This document shows, piece after piece, positions 1-7,953 of a DNA stretch of 39,941 nucleotides (within the stretch, counting starts at the first letter, position 1; each line of letters starts with the position of its first letter). A program made the translations under genes and the position numbers. Source of the DNA: DATELY01 sp035276085 (lineage in GTDB: Bacteria; Pseudomonadota; Gammaproteobacteria; Steroidobacterales; Steroidobacteraceae); assembly GCA_035276085.1 (NCBI GenBank), contig DATELY010000301.1:1-39941 (forward strand). Reading direction: 5' to 3'. Below the pieces are notes generated by a model. The model was not told the DNA's origin. It searched no databases and saw only the letters and a list, made by a program, of their open reading frames with translations.

Positions 1-345
1 GGCGCCAAAGAACAGCAGATCACGCTCGTACGCGTGCCGGGTGCATTCGACATGCCGGTTGCTGTGCGTCAGCTCGCCCGCAGCGGCAAGTACGATGCGG
101 TGATCGCGCTCGGTGCCGTGATCAAGGGTGCAACGGCGCACTTCGACTATGTCGCCGGTGAATGCGCGAGTGGACTGGCGCGTGCCGCCAATGACACGGA
201 CGTGCCGGTTGCGTTCGGTGTGCTCACGACGGATACGATCGAACAGGCGATCGAGCGCGCCGGAACCAAAGCCGGCAACAAGGGCGCCGACGCCGCCCTG
301 TGCGCACTGGAGATGGCCAATCTCATGCGCGGGTTGAAAGGTTGA
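1..345 (+). CDS. ribH: 6,7-dimethyl-8-ribityllumazine synthase, C-terminal part
   Basis: The window opens inside this gene; frame 1 is open from base 1 and ends with TGA at 343-345, giving about 114 residues of an enzyme usually near 155. RibH condenses 5-amino-6-ribitylamino-uracil with 3,4-dihydroxy-2-butanone 4-phosphate to lumazine, the penultimate riboflavin step, in the cytosol as an icosahedral or pentameric assembly. Visible motifs are VPGAFDMP, the phosphate/active-site stretch GATAHFDYVAGE with the catalytic His, and the C-terminal FGVLTTDTIEQA...AGTKAGNKGA signature. An internal ATG at 52 falls within the conserved core and is not the start. The nusB start follows after 4 bases, the classic ribH-nusB operon order. 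Confidence 0.96.
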   Translation, partial: GAKEQQITLVRVPGAFDMPVAVRQLARSGKYDAVIALGAVIKGATAHFDYVAGECASGLARAANDTDVPVAFGVLTTDTIEQAIERAGTKAGNKGADAALCALEMANLMRGLKG

Positions 346-349
346 GCGC

Positions 350-793
350 ATGAGTCTGCTGCGCAATGGTCGTAGCTCGCGAGCGCGCAGCCACGCGCGC
401 AAGCTCGCCATGCAGGCGTTGTATCAATGGCAGCTGACGCAGCAGTCGGCCAACGACATTGAAAACCAGTTCGTCGCCGGCGAAGAATTCGGTGGCGCCG
501 ATCGTGAGTATTTTCACGAGCTCATCGATCAGTGCATCACGCGCGAACAGGAGCTCGACGAATCCACGTCCAAGTATGTGGATCGGCCGCTGGATCAGCT
601 CGATCCGGTGGAGCGCGCGATCTTGCTGATCGGCATGTACGAGCTCGAGCATCGGCTCGAGATTCCTTATCGCGTCGTGATCAATGAAGCGGTCGAGCTG
701 GGCAAACGCTTCGGCGCGACGGACGCGCACAAGTATTTGAATGCGGTGCTGGATCGGGCTTCGAAAGAGAAGCGGGAAGGGGAGCGTAACTAG
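350..793 (+). CDS. nusB: Transcription antitermination protein NusB
   Basis: 147 residues, the normal family length. NusB is an all-helical RNA-binding protein that, with NusE (S10), binds boxA of rRNA leaders and lets RNA polymerase read through Rho-dependent terminators. The N-terminal basic patch SRARSHARKLAMQALYQWQ and the central D-Y-F-H-E-L and YELEHRLEIPYRVVINEAVELGKRFG segments are typical, as is the C-terminal DAHKYLNAVLDR. The ATG lies 4 bp after ribH's stop, so the two are cotranscribed and probably translationally coupled. Repeat C1 separates nusB from thiL. Confidence 0.97.
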   Translation: MSLLRNGRSSRARSHARKLAMQALYQWQLTQQSANDIENQFVAGEEFGGADREYFHELIDQCITREQELDESTSKYVDRPLDQLDPVERAILLIGMYELEHRLEIPYRVVINEAVELGKRFGATDAHKYLNAVLDRASKEKREGERN

Positions 794-821
794 AACTTGG
801 TGCGCGCAGTGGGGGCAAGCG

Positions 822-929
822 TCCCTTCCCTTGCGAAGCGGGGGAAGGACAGGATGGGGGCTCTCACAAGCTGCACCGAATACTCAGCAGCCCCCACCCT
901 AACCCTCCCCCGCTGCGCAGGGGAGGGGA
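822..929. repeat. Family C inverted repeat, copy C1
   Basis: The left arm (822-862) and the reverse complement of the right arm (889-929) match along about 40 bp with scattered mismatches; the spacer is about 26 bp. The arms contain a TCCCTTCCC / GGGGAGGGG block, a GCGAAGCGGGG-like mini-palindrome and a GGATGGGGGCT block near the apex. Similar C/G-rich hairpins occur in many proteobacterial genomes (general recollection). It fills the nusB-thiL gap and keeps the thiL frame open upstream, which makes an over-long thiL start possible. Confidence 0.8.
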
Positions 930-943
930 TCAGAGCGGAACAT

Positions 944-1882
944 GTGACTGAATTCGATCTCATCAACCGATACTTTCAGCGCGGCTTGACGCGCACCGAT
1001 GTCCCTCTCGGCATCGGCGACGACGCTGCATTGCTCACGCTGCCGTCTGGCCATGAGCTCGTTGCAGCCGTCGATACCATCGTCGAAGGCGTGCACTTTC
1101 CAGTCGGCACGGCCGCCTACGACATCGGTTATCGCGCGCTCGCCGTGAACCTGAGCGATCTCGCCGCCATGGGGGCCAAGCCCGCCTGGTGCACGTTGTC
1201 GCTTTCGCTGCCGACGGCGAGCGAGGAATGGATGGCAGGTTTCGCGCGCGGGTTCTTCGATCTTGCAACGGCGCATCAGTGCGAGCTCGTCGGTGGCGAT
1301 ACGGTGCGCGGTCCCCTCGTCATCACCGTTCAAGTGTTGGGCGCGGTGGAGATGGGCACCGCTCTGCGGCGTTCTGGCGCGAAGGTTGGCGATGCGATCT
1401 TCTTGACGCAGATGACCGGCGAGGCCGCGGCCGGCTTGTCCCTCGTTCAGACCCCGCGCACGCCGACTGCTTCCACGCAGCATCTGGTCGACTGTTTTTT
1501 GCATCCAAAGCCACGCATTGCCAGCGGCCGCGCACTGCGAACCCAGGCGACAGCTGCGATGGATGTTTCCGATGGACTGCTCATCGACCTGCAGCGTCTG
1601 TGTGTCGCCAGCGGTGTGGGTGCCGAGTTGGATCTGCAAACGAACATGCTGTCGACGCAGCTCCGCGAGTTGTTCGATGAGACGAGTGCGTGGCGCTTCG
1701 CCCTGAGCGGTGGCGACGACTATGAGCTGTTGTACACGCTGCCACCGCAACAGGCGAGCTACGGCGCCCAGCATGGCGTCCGCATCGGCACGATCGTGAC
1801 GGGCTCGGGAGTTACGTGCCGAATCGATGGCGCCGTGCACGTACCTCAGAACACCGGCTACGACCACTTTGCAGCGCAATGA
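944..1882 (+). CDS. thiL: Thiamine-monophosphate kinase
   Basis: About 312 residues from GTG at 944 (VTEFDLINRYF), which aligns with the usual ThiL N-terminus. The open frame runs back to about 797, but that part is encoded by repeat C1 and has no family counterpart. ThiL phosphorylates thiamine monophosphate to thiamine diphosphate with ATP in the cytosol. Evidence: GIGDDAALL near the N-terminus (Mg/ATP aspartates), NLSDLAAMGAKPAW, LVGGDTVRGP, MDVSDGLLIDL and ALSGGDDYELLYT, all PurM-like fold signatures. A G-rich tract at 921-928 is the only, distant, Shine-Dalgarno candidate. The stop overlaps the pgpA start as ATGA. Confidence 0.95.
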   Translation: MTEFDLINRYFQRGLTRTDVPLGIGDDAALLTLPSGHELVAAVDTIVEGVHFPVGTAAYDIGYRALAVNLSDLAAMGAKPAWCTLSLSLPTASEEWMAGFARGFFDLATAHQCELVGGDTVRGPLVITVQVLGAVEMGTALRRSGAKVGDAIFLTQMTGEAAAGLSLVQTPRTPTASTQHLVDCFLHPKPRIASGRALRTQATAAMDVSDGLLIDLQRLCVASGVGAELDLQTNMLSTQLRELFDETSAWRFALSGGDDYELLYTLPPQQASYGAQHGVRIGTIVTGSGVTCRIDGAVHVPQNTGYDHFAAQ

Positions 1883-2370
1883 CAGCGGGTCAGAAGCATG
1901 GGCCGTTGAGTCCGACTCTGTTGCGTCAACCCGTGCACCTGTTTGCCCTGGGCTTCGGCGCGGGTCTGAGTCCTGTGGCCCCTGGTACCGCCGGTACGCT
2001 GATCGCTGTGCCGATTGTGTGGTCCATCACTCAAATTTCCCCATGGGCTTTGGCAGTGTTCGCCGTGCTGGCGTCCATCGTCGGCATCTACATCTGCGGC
2101 GAAAGTGCGCGCCGGCTCGGCGTGCACGATCATTCAGGCATCGTCTGGGATGAGATTACGGGTTACGCACTGACGCTTGCGCCCGTCGCGCCGGATGCGT
2201 GGTCTTTTGTGCTCGGCTTCGCACTGTTCCGTGTGTTGGACATCTGCAAACCCTGGCCGATCCGGGAGGCTGATCACAGACTCCACGGCGGGCTCGGGAT
2301 TATGCTTGATGACGTGTTGGCGGGGATTTTTTCTGGGGCAATCTTGTTCACTCTTCGCGTCTATTTCTGA
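1879..2370 (+). CDS. pgpA: Phosphatidylglycerophosphatase A
   Basis: 163 residues from the ATG at 1879, which overlaps the thiL stop (ATGA) and so suggests translational coupling. PgpA removes the phosphate from phosphatidylglycerol phosphate at the inner membrane. The conserved GAGLSPVAPGTAGT, HDHSGIVWDEITG, FRVLDICKPWPI and GGLGIMLDDVLAG motifs are all present, and hydrophobic segments around residues 40-70 and 95-115 and at the C-terminus fit a small multi-pass membrane protein. thiL-pgpA is the usual gammaproteobacterial order. The next gene begins 15 bp downstream. Confidence 0.95.
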   Translation: MTAGQKHGPLSPTLLRQPVHLFALGFGAGLSPVAPGTAGTLIAVPIVWSITQISPWALAVFAVLASIVGIYICGESARRLGVHDHSGIVWDEITGYALTLAPVAPDAWSFVLGFALFRVLDICKPWPIREADHRLHGGLGIMLDDVLAGIFSGAILFTLRVYF

Positions 2371-2385
2371 AGTGAACAAGCCCAA

Positions 2386-3687
2386 GTGAGTTCGTCGAGC
2401 AACCTGATGATTCAGCGCAACGCCGCACGCGAGCAACGTATTCCCGAGCGCATCGGCAAATACGTCATCGTCAAAGAAGTGGGGCGTGGCAGCACCGGCG
2501 TCGTCTATCTGTCGCACGATCCGTACTATCGTCGCGACGTCGCGATCAAGGTCTATAACATCGAATCCTCGGATGAGGAACGTGCGCGCATCACGCGCAA
2601 GATGTTCCTGTCGGAAGCGCACATGGTCGGCATGCTGCAGCATCCGAACATCCTGCCGATCTTCGATGCGGGCGAAGAGAACGGCCACTACTACATCGTC
2701 ACCGATCACGTGCACGGCGCGCGCACGCTGTCCGCCTACTGCAAGCCGGACAACCTGCTGCCGATCGATGATGTCGTCGAGATCATCTACAAGTGTGCCA
2801 AGGCGCTGCACTACGCGCATAGTCGCGGCGTCATCCACCGCGACATCAAACCCTCGAACCTGATGCTCACGCAGGCGAACGACGTGCGCATCATCGACTT
2901 CGGCATCGCGCTCGTGGCGGACTCCGAGATCTCGCGCATCGATGGCATCGCGGGTAGCCCGTCGTATATGTCGCCCGAGCAGGTGCAATCGCTCGACATC
3001 ACCAACCGCTCCGATCTGTATTCGCTCGGTGCGGTGATGTACGAGTTGCTCACGGGGTTCCGTCCGTTCCGCGGCAGCAACCTCTCGAAGCTGCTGCATC
3101 AGATCGTCTATGCGACGCCGCAGCCGATCCATACGCTGCGACCCGAGATCACCGAGGACATGGAGGACGTCGTTGCCAAGTCCTTGCTCAAGGATCCGGC
3201 GAAGCGTCATCGCAATGGCCTCGAGTTCGCGGCCGACCTCACGCGTCTGCACCAGAAACTGCGTGAAGGCTCGACCAAGCTCGACAAGCAGGAGCATTTC
3301 TCGATCCTGCGCCGCCTGAAGTTCTTCCACGACTTCTCGCAATCCGAGATCCTGGAAGTGCTGCGTGCAAGCACGTGGCAGGACTACACCGAGGGCGAGG
3401 AGATCGTGAAGGAAGGCGAAATGGACGACCGCTTCTACGTCATCGTCTCCGGCTCGGTGGCTGTCATGCGCAACACCAAGTCAGTCGGTCAACTGGATAG
3501 CGGCGATTGCTTCGGTGAAACGAGCTACGTGCGCGGCGCGAAGCGTCAGGCAACGATCAAGGCGCTCACCGATGTGACCCTGATGAAGGTGAGCTCCACG
3601 TTGCTGGAACAGGCATCCGCGGCGTGTCAGCTGCGCTTCAACAGAGTATTCCTGCGCAGCTTGATCAGTCGCTTGCAGGCGAACTGA
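2386..3687 (+). CDS. Ser/Thr protein kinase with C-terminal cyclic-nucleotide-binding domain
   Basis: 433 residues from GTG at 2386 (ATG at 2407 is an alternative). The Hanks-type kinase domain covers about residues 25-290: glycine loop GRGSTGVVY, Lys55 (VAIKVY), HRDIKPSN with Asp153, DFG with Asp171, and activation/P+1 segment GSPSYMSPEQ, so all catalytic residues are present. Residues about 310-430 form a CRP-type cyclic-nucleotide-binding domain: EGEEIVKEGE, a DRFYVIVSGSVAV strand pair and a phosphate-binding cassette with Glu378 and Arg387 in the usual places. No transmembrane segment is visible, so it is probably cytosolic. It follows pgpA by 15 bp and converges on ribA. Substrate and ligand cannot be read from sequence; a cAMP- or cGMP-tuned kinase is an inference. 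Confidence 0.9.
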   Translation: MSSSSNLMIQRNAAREQRIPERIGKYVIVKEVGRGSTGVVYLSHDPYYRRDVAIKVYNIESSDEERARITRKMFLSEAHMVGMLQHPNILPIFDAGEENGHYYIVTDHVHGARTLSAYCKPDNLLPIDDVVEIIYKCAKALHYAHSRGVIHRDIKPSNLMLTQANDVRIIDFGIALVADSEISRIDGIAGSPSYMSPEQVQSLDITNRSDLYSLGAVMYELLTGFRPFRGSNLSKLLHQIVYATPQPIHTLRPEITEDMEDVVAKSLLKDPAKRHRNGLEFAADLTRLHQKLREGSTKLDKQEHFSILRRLKFFHDFSQSEILEVLRASTWQDYTEGEEIVKEGEMDDRFYVIVSGSVAVMRNTKSVGQLDSGDCFGETSYVRGAKRQATIKALTDVTLMKVSSTLLEQASAACQLRFNRVFLRSLISRLQAN

Positions 3688-3689
3688 AG

Positions 3690-4520
3690 TCACCTGTCCT
3701 CGTTCGGATCGAGATCATCCGCTTCGATCCGATGCCCCCATCCGCGTTTCGCATCGAGGTAGCGCCGGTTGACGGCGTTGACGCCCGTCAGATGCTTCTC
3801 GGGTCGGGCGTTGTGCAGCCCGCCCGCCGCGAGGTCCGCCTGCTTCTTGGGATTGTTGCTCATCACGCGCAGCGGACGATCGCCACGCAGGTAGAGCAGC
3901 ATCGCAGCGGCATCTCTGAAGTCACGACTGTCGTCGGGCAGTCCCAGCGAGCGGTTCGCCTGATACGTATCTTCGCCGCCATCCTGCAACACGTACGTGA
4001 CGGCCTTCGCCCACAAGCCGATGCCCCGGCCCTCGTGTCCACTCATATAGATCACGGCGCCGACGCCTTCCTCATCGATGCGCTCGAAGGCGCGTTCCAA
4101 CTGCGGGCCGCACTCGCAGCGCTTCGAGCCGAATACATCGCCGGTGAGACAGCACGAGTGCACACGCACGAGCGGATCGGCATGGGTCTGGAAATCGCCG
4201 AGCACGAGCGCGCTGTTGACCGACATGTTGTTCGCGAGCACGGAGAACAGATGCTGTTCGCCACGGCCGCGTAGCGAATCGGCCATGCGATTCGCCTCCT
4301 GCAGCTCCGTTTGACGCACGAAGGCGTACCACTGGAACGTGCGCAATTGCCCGCCAATGTCGATCGGCATCGGGATCGGGCCCAACACATTCAGCACGGG
4401 TCCGGGCCGGCTCTCGCTCGCGATGTCGCGGTCGAGCACGGCACCGCGCGCATCGATGCGAACCAGCTTGCCCTGAGCGACGAGGCGGGCGCGAATGGCG
4501 GGGTCGATATACGAAAACAT
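3690..4520 (-). CDS. ribA: GTP cyclohydrolase II with extended N-terminus
   Basis: 276 residues, against about 200 for typical RibA. RibA opens the imidazole ring of GTP, releasing formate and pyrophosphate, to start riboflavin synthesis. The zinc cysteines align as Cys124, Cys135 and Cys137 (HSCCLTGD...SKRCECG). GHEGRGIGL, DTYQANRSLGLPDDSRDF with the catalytic Asp197/Arg199 pair, NNPKK and RRYLDAKRGWGH follow in family order. The first ~45 residues plus an insertion near residues 70-95 (LQEANRMADSLRGRGEQ) are extra. It stands alone on this strand, tail to tail with the kinase gene and 54 bp downstream of dxs. Since ribH is elsewhere with nusB, this may be a second GTP cyclohydrolase beside a RibBA fusion outside the window; that is inference. 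Confidence 0.88.
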   Translation of the reverse strand: MFSYIDPAIRARLVAQGKLVRIDARGAVLDRDIASESRPGPVLNVLGPIPMPIDIGGQLRTFQWYAFVRQTELQEANRMADSLRGRGEQHLFSVLANNMSVNSALVLGDFQTHADPLVRVHSCCLTGDVFGSKRCECGPQLERAFERIDEEGVGAVIYMSGHEGRGIGLWAKAVTYVLQDGGEDTYQANRSLGLPDDSRDFRDAAAMLLYLRGDRPLRVMSNNPKKQADLAAGGLHNARPEKHLTGVNAVNRRYLDAKRGWGHRIEADDLDPNEDR

Positions 4521-4574
4521 GATTGCCGGTTGGCGGATGAAAAAGTTGAAACGCGGGCAACTCCCGCAGTTACA

Positions 4575-6455
4575 TCATGAAACGGCGCGGGTCGGTACGT
4601 GCCACCAACGCGCGATAGCCGTCTCGATGGCGTTGGCATCCAGGCCAGCCATCTTCAGACAGTCCTCGCGTGAGCCGTGTTCGATGAAGCGGTCGGGGAT
4701 GCCGAGGTTCAACAGCGGAATGGACACACCCTGAGCGGCCAGGAATTCGGTGATCGCGCTACCCGCCCCCCCGGCGATGACATTCTCCTCGACCGTGACC
4801 AGCGCCCGATGGCTGGTCGTCATCTTCAGAACCAATTCCTCATCGAGCGGCTTTACGAAACGCATGTTCACGACCGTCGCGTCGAGGCGCTCGGCAATAC
4901 GCTCGCAGGTGGGGACCAGTGCCCCGAAGGCCAGGATCGCCAAGCCGCTGTGGCCTTCGCGACGAACTTGCGCTTTGCCGAGCGGGATCGCTTTCATCTC
5001 GGTTCGTGGAGTGACGCCGGGACCCTGCCCGCGGGGGTAGCGGACTGCGCTCGGCCGCTCGAGCTGCACCGCCGTGTAAAGCATTTGCCGACATTCGTCC
5101 TCGTCAGCCGGTGCCATGACCACCAGCTCCGGAATGCAGCGCAGGAAGCTCAGGTCGAAGCTCCCCTGATGCGTCGCGCCGTCGCCGCCGACCAGCCCGG
5201 CACGATCCACCGCGAAGGTGACGGGCAGGTTCTGAAGTGCAACGTCATGGATCAGCTGGTCATATGCCCGCTGCAGGAAGGTGGAGTAAATGGCCACCAC
5301 CGGGCGCAGTCCTTCACATGCCAGTCCCGCCGCGAAGGTCACTGCGTGCTGCTCGGCGATGGCGACGTCGAAATAACGGTCGGGGAAGTGCTTCGAAAAT
5401 TCCACGAGTCCCGAGCCCTCGCGCATGGCGGGGGTGATCCCCACCACCCGCGGATCGTGCTCGGCCATGTCGCACAGCCATTGCCCGAACACCTGCGAGT
5501 ACGTCGGACCCGAGGCCTTCTCTTTGAAGATCACGCCGCTCTTGGCATCGAACGGGCCGGGCCCGTGCCACTTGATCGGATCCGCTTCTGCGGGCGCGTA
5601 ACCCTTGCCCTTGCGCGTCACGACGTGCAGGAACTGCGGCCCGCGTAAGTCGCGCAGGTTCTTCAGCGTCGCGACCAGCGAATTCAGATCGTGACCGTCG
5701 ATCGGCCCGATGTAGTTGAAGCCCATCTCTTCGAAGATGGTCCCCGGCAGCACCATGCCTTTGACGTGCTCTTCCGAGCGGCGCGCGAGCTCCCACACGG
5801 TGGGCATGCGTCGCAGCACCTTCTTGCTGCCTTCGCGCAGATGGGCGTAGAGCTTGCCCGAGAGCACCCGCGCGAAGTAGTTCGAGAACGCACCGACATT
5901 CTCCGAGATCGACATGTCGTTGTCGTTCAGCACGACCAGCAGGTCGACGTCGAGACTGCCCGCATGATTGAGCGCTTCGAGCGCCATGCCGGCGCTCATG
6001 GCGCCGTCGCCGATCACGGCGATGCAGCGGCGGCGCTCGCCCTTGCGAGCGGCGGCGACCGCCATCCCCAAGGCCGCGCTGATCGAGGTGCTCGAGTGCC
6101 CGACGCCGAAGGTGTCGTACGGCGATTCGTGCCGCGAAGGGAAGGGCGCCAGGCCATCTTTGAGCTTGATGGTCCGCAGTCGATCTCGCCGCCCCGTCAA
6201 GACCTTGTGCGGATACGCCTGATGGCCGACATCCCACACGAGGCGATCGTCGGGCGTATCGAAGACATGATGGAGGGCCACCGTCAGCTCGACCGTGCCC
6301 AGGCCGGCGGCGAAGTGCCCGCCCATCTGGCTGACCGTCTCGATGAGGTACTGTCGCAGCTCGGTCGTGAGCTGAGCCAACTCGCCCGTATTCAGGCGCC
6401 GAACATCGGCGGGCGATTCGATCGTGCTGAGCAGGGGGTACGCGGCAGAGCTCAT
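4575..6455 (-). CDS. dxs: 1-deoxy-D-xylulose-5-phosphate synthase
   Basis: 626 residues, full length. DXS is the thiamine-diphosphate enzyme that joins pyruvate and glyceraldehyde 3-phosphate in the first step of the MEP isoprenoid pathway. His47 (MGGHFAAGLG), the ThDP/Mg motif GDGAMSAGMALEALNHAG with its distal NDND, Glu368 in AIAEQHAVTFAAGLA, and the transketolase-type C-terminal domain (ITEFLAAQG...GIPDRFIEHG) are all visible. It lies downstream of ispA and xseB on the same strand, the standard dxs-ispA-xseB cluster but with inverted repeat A1 wedged between ispA and dxs. No Shine-Dalgarno sequence is evident before the ATG. Confidence 0.97.
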   Translation of the reverse strand: MSSAAYPLLSTIESPADVRRLNTGELAQLTTELRQYLIETVSQMGGHFAAGLGTVELTVALHHVFDTPDDRLVWDVGHQAYPHKVLTGRRDRLRTIKLKDGLAPFPSRHESPYDTFGVGHSSTSISAALGMAVAAARKGERRRCIAVIGDGAMSAGMALEALNHAGSLDVDLLVVLNDNDMSISENVGAFSNYFARVLSGKLYAHLREGSKKVLRRMPTVWELARRSEEHVKGMVLPGTIFEEMGFNYIGPIDGHDLNSLVATLKNLRDLRGPQFLHVVTRKGKGYAPAEADPIKWHGPGPFDAKSGVIFKEKASGPTYSQVFGQWLCDMAEHDPRVVGITPAMREGSGLVEFSKHFPDRYFDVAIAEQHAVTFAAGLACEGLRPVVAIYSTFLQRAYDQLIHDVALQNLPVTFAVDRAGLVGGDGATHQGSFDLSFLRCIPELVVMAPADEDECRQMLYTAVQLERPSAVRYPRGQGPGVTPRTEMKAIPLGKAQVRREGHSGLAILAFGALVPTCERIAERLDATVVNMRFVKPLDEELVLKMTTSHRALVTVEENVIAGGAGSAITEFLAAQGVSIPLLNLGIPDRFIEHGSREDCLKMAGLDANAIETAIARWWHVPTRAVS

Positions 6456-6473
6456 TTGCGGCGGAGTGTACTA

Positions 6474-6564
6474 GAAGAGGCGGTTGGCGGTTGGCGGTTG
6501 GCGGTTAGTGAAGAATCCGGATGATGGCGCTTCGCGCATTCCCAACCGCTAACCGCCTCTTCTC
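6474..6564. repeat. Family A heptamer inverted repeat, copy A1
   Basis: The left arm begins AGAAGAG and continues as four tandem heptamers (GCGGTTG three times, then GCGGTTA; 6480-6507). The right arm (6541-6563) carries CAACCGC and TAACCGC units followed by CTCTTCT, so about 22 bp can pair. The spacer begins GAAGAATCCGGA and contains GGCGCTTCGC; the same spacer words recur in copy A2, 1.3 kb away. It occupies the whole gap between the ispA stop and the dxs start, touching the ispA stop codon. There is no T-run after the stem, so a canonical intrinsic terminator is unlikely. Confidence 0.85.
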
Positions 6565-7498
6565 AGTGCTGGCGCTGCAACAGCCAATTCGACACCTCGA
6601 TCAGCGGCTGCGCCTGCTCGCCCAGCGGTGTGAGCGCCTCCCGCGCACGACGGTGCAGCAAAGCCAATTGGCTGCGCGCGGCTTCGAGTCCTGCGATGGC
6701 GGGGTACGTCGGCTTGCCGCGCTCGCTGTCGGCGCCCGTCGGCTTCCCGAGCAGCGTGGGATCGCCTTCCACATCCAGCAAGTCGTCCTGAATCTGGAAC
6801 GCGAGGCCGAGGTCTGTGGCATACCGATCGAGTGCCTGCGTGATCGGCGCCCGTTCTTCGCTCACGCACGCGGCGCCCATCAGCACGCTCGCGCGGATCA
6901 ACGCACCCGTCTTGCGTGCATGCATTTCCTCGACCTCCGGCAGCGCCAGCCGCCGGCCCACGGCGCCTAGGTCGAGTGCCTGTCCTCCCGCCATGCCGGC
7001 GGTGCCGCTGGCATGGGCCAGGAGTGCGACGAGTTTCAAGCGCTGTTCGGCGCTCGCGGGCAATGCCGTATCCGTCGCGAGGATTTCGAACGCCAGGACT
7101 TGCAACGCGTCGCCCACCAGAATGGCGGTCGCTTCATCGAATGCCTTGTGACACGTCGGCTTGCCGCGGCGCAGGTCATCGTCATCCATCGCGGGCAAGT
7201 CATCGTGCACGAGCGAATATGCATGGATGAGCTCCACGGCACATGCCGCACCGTCCACACGCGACGCTTCGATGCGCAGCGCTTCAGCCGTCGCATACAC
7301 CAGTACCGGACGCACGCGCTTGCCGCCTCCGAGCACGGAATACCGTGCCGCTTCATGCAAGCGCTGCGGAATCACATCGGCGCGCGGCAGACGAGCGTCG
7401 AGCTCGCGCTCGATGCGTGCCTGCCATGCCTTGAGCCGGGCTGCAAACGCTGTGTCCACGATCGCCTTGGAACCGGGAGCCGACGCGTGCGCGATCAA
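6563..7498 (-). CDS. ispA: Farnesyl diphosphate synthase (geranyltranstransferase)
   Basis: About 311 residues from a TTG at 7498 that overlaps the xseB stop (TTGA), or 298 from GTG at 7459, closer to the E. coli length; the choice is open. IspA adds isopentenyl diphosphate to dimethylallyl and geranyl diphosphate to make C15 farnesyl diphosphate. Diagnostic motifs are GGGKRVRPVLVY, the first Asp-rich motif HDDLPAMDDDDLRRGKPT and the second FQIQDDLLDVEGD, then GKPTGADSERGKPTY. A further upstream extension of the frame overlaps xseB and is not real. The stop codon is embedded in the edge of repeat A1. Confidence 0.95.
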   Translation of the reverse strand: MIAHASAPGSKAIVDTAFAARLKAWQARIERELDARLPRADVIPQRLHEAARYSVLGGGKRVRPVLVYATAEALRIEASRVDGAACAVELIHAYSLVHDDLPAMDDDDLRRGKPTCHKAFDEATAILVGDALQVLAFEILATDTALPASAEQRLKLVALLAHASGTAGMAGGQALDLGAVGRRLALPEVEEMHARKTGALIRASVLMGAACVSEERAPITQALDRYATDLGLAFQIQDDLLDVEGDPTLLGKPTGADSERGKPTYPAIAGLEAARSQLALLHRRAREALTPLGEQAQPLIEVSNWLLQRQH

Positions 7499-7767
7499 TC
7501 GGAATCGGGGTCGAACGTCGCCGTTTCGAATTCGCCCGCCGTACCGGTTTTGCGCAATAGGATGTCGACCTTCTGTTCTGCGTTCTTGAGTGCCGTCTGG
7601 CACGCGCGCGTGAGCTGCACGCCGCGCTCGAAACGCTGCAACGATTCGTCGAGGGACAGCTCGCCTTGTTCCAGTGCCTCGACGATGCTTTCGAGCTCGG
7701 CCAGGGCGGCTTCGAAATCGGCACCCTGCAGCGCAGGTGCCGGTTCGGCAGCGACTTTTTCGCTCAC
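7495..7767 (-). CDS. xseB: Exodeoxyribonuclease VII small subunit
   Basis: About 90 residues from GTG at 7767; an in-frame ATG at 7812 would give 105, longer than the family norm of about 80. XseB binds XseA to form the single-strand exonuclease VII. The core FEAALAELESIVEALEQGELSLDESLQRFERGVQLTRACQ..L..AEQKV is the complete two-helix signature. A purine-rich GAAGGA lies 6 to 12 bases before the GTG. The stop overlaps the ispA start, so translation is probably coupled. Confidence 0.92.
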   Translation of the reverse strand: MSEKVAAEPAPALQGADFEAALAELESIVEALEQGELSLDESLQRFERGVQLTRACQTALKNAEQKVDILLRKTGTAGEFETATFDPDSD

Positions 7768-7830
7768 GATGAGAATGAGTCCTTCGGCACTGAGGTGGCG
7801 GCAAGCTTGCACCCTGCGGAGGGGAATTTA

Positions 7831-7914
7831 AAGAAGCGGTTGGCGGTTAGCGAAGAATCCGGACAAGGGCGCTCCGCCCCTCCGAACCAACCGCCAACCG
7901 CCAACCGCCTTCCG
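7831..7914. repeat. Family A heptamer inverted repeat, copy A2
   Basis: The left arm AAGAAGCGGTTGGCGGTTAG (7831-7850) faces a right arm with three CAACCGC-type units (about 7887-7910). The spacer repeats the GAAGAATCCGGA and GGCGCTCCGC words of copy A1, so the two copies are related beyond their arms. Unlike the others it lies in a divergent gap, between the 5' ends of xseB and parE. Its right arm runs straight into the presumed parE -10 hexamer at 7916. Confidence 0.83.
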
Positions 7915-7915
7915 C

Positions 7916-7921
7916 TAGAAT
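7916..7921 (+). promoter_or_regulatory. Probable -10 element for parE
   Basis: TAGAAT followed by a GC-rich CCGCCGCC discriminator, 32 bp before the parE ATG. The same TAGAATC(C)GC word stands before aroC and cvpA. No recognisable -35 is present at 16-18 bp, because that position is occupied by the right arm of repeat A2. Prediction only. Confidence 0.4.
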
Positions 7922-7953
7922 CCGCCGCCTTCTATCCCCACGACACACCCTAG

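Noticed and set aside
797..943. Longer N-terminus for thiL
   Set aside because: This stretch is repeat C1; the encoded residues (PTLTLPRCAGEG-like) recur as repeat translations and have no counterpart in ThiL.
2134..3342. A 402-codon open frame antisense to pgpA and the kinase
   Set aside because: It spans two real genes on the other strand and shows no domain or ribosome site.
6474..6564. Intergenic hairpins as ordinary intrinsic terminators
   Set aside because: No T-run follows any of the arms on either strand, several lie upstream of genes or in divergent gaps, and arms are far longer than needed.
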